From Phycisphaerales bacterium (GTDB lineage Bacteria > Planctomycetota > Phycisphaerae > Sedimentisphaerales > Anaerobacaceae): 35,667 nt of DNA. Numbering within the stretch: position 1 is the stretch's first letter; every line of letters begins with the position of its first letter. Both the position numbers and the translations under genes were made by a program. The DNA lies in contig PLLM01000043.1 of the NCBI GenBank assembly GCA_003141275.1, forward strand, positions 1 through 35,667. Reading direction: 5' to 3'. Positions 34,882-35,667 of this stretch are shown here, piece by piece. The notes below the pieces were generated by a model. That model had not been told where the DNA came from and did no database searches. It worked only from the letters and a program-made list of their open reading frames with translations.

Positions 34882-35633
34882 GAGTGATGAAAGGTTTAGT
34901 GGCAGTCTTGTTGTTAGGAGTTTGTGGTTTGGTTAAGGCGGAACAAATAACGAATTTTGAAGATTTGGCTTTGGAGAAGGGAACTTACTGGAATGGCTCG
35001 GACGGTTCGGGCGGATTCGCCAGCGGAAGCGCGTGGTTTAGCAACAACTACGACACGACGTATGGCTCGTGGGATGGATTTGCGTATTCAAATGTGAGCG
35101 ATACTGTCGACTCTCACTGGGAGACGAGCCAGTATAACGCGATAACGGGCGGCGGTCAGGCCGGCAGCGAAAAGTACGCTGTTGGTTACGCGGGCTGGAC
35201 TACGCCGCCTACGATGACGCTCGATGAGCCGACGATTGTGAGCGGATTGTATGTTACGAATAACAACTATGCTTATTACACGATGCTTAATGGCGGTATG
35301 TTTGGGGCAAAAAAGTTCGGCGATAGCGACTGGTTTTTGCTTACGATTACAGGCAGAGATGCTTTGGGCAATATCACGGACACAGTCCCGTTTTATCTGG
35401 CCAACTTTCTGGATGGGAAAAGTGAAATTGTCAATGACTGGCGATACGTGGATTTGACGTCGCTTGGCGTGGTAAAGAGTGTTGAGTTCAGTATGAGTTC
35501 GAGCGACAGCGGAGCGTATGGTATGAACACGCCGGGATATTTTGCGATTGATACCGTAATACCCGAGCCGGCTACGATTTTGTTATTTGGCTTCGGAGCG
35601 ATAATTGTCGCGAGGCGTAAGAAGAATAATTAA
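34869..35633 (+). CDS. DUF4465-like PEP-CTERM protein, under B12 riboswitch control
   Basis: 254 residues. Signal peptide (MKGLVAVLLLGVCGLVKA, cleavage near residue 24), then one beta-rich domain matching DUF4465: ITNFEDLALEKGTYWNGSDG, ASGSAWFSNNYD, WDGFAYSNVSDT, GSEKYAVGY, YVTNNNYAYYTMLNG, DWFLLTITGRD and SSSDSGAYGMNTPGYFAID. The C-terminus is a PEP-CTERM sorting signal: PEPATILLF, a hydrophobic helix and the basic end RRKKN. That motif is recognised by an exosortase, which anchors or releases the protein at the cell surface. The cobalamin riboswitch 325 bp upstream points to a role in corrinoid acquisition. I recall that a Bacteroides surface B12-binding family (BtuH) has a similar domain, but could not verify that. 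The ATG at 34869 has GGAGAAGGG; an internal ATG at 34887 is the alternative. Confidence 0.88.
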   Translation: MASVRVMKGLVAVLLLGVCGLVKAEQITNFEDLALEKGTYWNGSDGSGGFASGSAWFSNNYDTTYGSWDGFAYSNVSDTVDSHWETSQYNAITGGGQAGSEKYAVGYAGWTTPPTMTLDEPTIVSGLYVTNNNYAYYTMLNGGMFGAKKFGDSDWFLLTITGRDALGNITDTVPFYLANFLDGKSEIVNDWRYVDLTSLGVVKSVEFSMSSSDSGAYGMNTPGYFAIDTVIPEPATILLFGFGAIIVARRKKNN

Positions 35634-35647
35634 TTGTCGATTGCGGG

Positions 35648-35667
35648 ATGATGAAAAGAACTGTTAC
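35648..35667 (+). CDS. possible start of next gene, cut by window end
   Basis: Two ATG codons in the same frame (35648 and 35651) begin MMKRTV, a sequence typical of N-termini with a signal peptide, 14 bp after the PEP-CTERM stop. Only six codons are visible, so it may not be a gene. Confidence 0.3.

Overview
The window looks like chromosomal DNA from a Gram-negative member of the Planctomycetota, probably class Phycisphaerae (Sedimentisphaerales-like). This is inferred from gene content, not from a search. Pointers are a PEP-CTERM secreted protein (34869-35633), a very large secreted protein with beta-propeller repeats, DUF11 domains, a beta-helix and a C-terminal dockerin-like module (29855-34213), a GTG-started ECF sigma factor with a membrane anti-sigma-like partner (21271-23099), a DUF1559-like H-Xn-DG protein, and several outer-membrane-type lipoproteins.

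Layout. 1-1212: 3' part of an MFS transporter cut by the window edge. 1287-7196 (minus): tripartite RND efflux operon, TolC-like lipoprotein, adaptor, pump, with overlapping junctions. 7425-7997 (minus): small two-TM protein. 8083-9375 (minus): enolase, followed by a clear terminator. 9595-13619 (plus): GPH transporter, GH130 phosphorylase-like enzyme and a second GPH transporter, closed by a bidirectional terminator. 13659-14456 (minus): DUF4190/DUF1559-like membrane protein. 14656-18038 (plus): GH94 phosphorylase and an SDR epimerase/dehydratase with its own promoter candidate. 18053-19384 (minus): unknown anchored protein. 19481-21174 (minus): psd-pssA phosphatidylethanolamine pathway. 21271-23099 (minus): sigma/anti-sigma pair. 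23100-24029: a gene-poor 930 bp with repeats and hairpins. 24030-25859 (minus): DUF362 ferredoxin-like protein and a coiled-coil tail-anchored protein. 25953-26894 (minus): FAH-family protein. 26988-29475 (minus): COG3014-YcfL-LpoB lipoprotein operon with a terminator. 29855-34213 (plus): giant secreted protein. 34333-34544 (plus): cobalamin riboswitch, then a long leader with terminator and short leader ORF, then a DUF4465-like PEP-CTERM protein at 34869-35633.

How it fits together. The 9595-18038 block can import beta-linked disaccharides with two cation symporters and split them phosphorolytically (GH130, GH94), feeding sugar phosphates to glycolysis. The most interesting unit is the right-hand end: a B12 aptamer in front of a PEP-CTERM-anchored DUF4465-like protein suggests a surface cobamide-capture or cobamide-related factor anchored by the PEP-CTERM/exosortase route. 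No exosortase, TonB receptor, tRNA, rRNA, CRISPR or insertion sequence was seen in the window.
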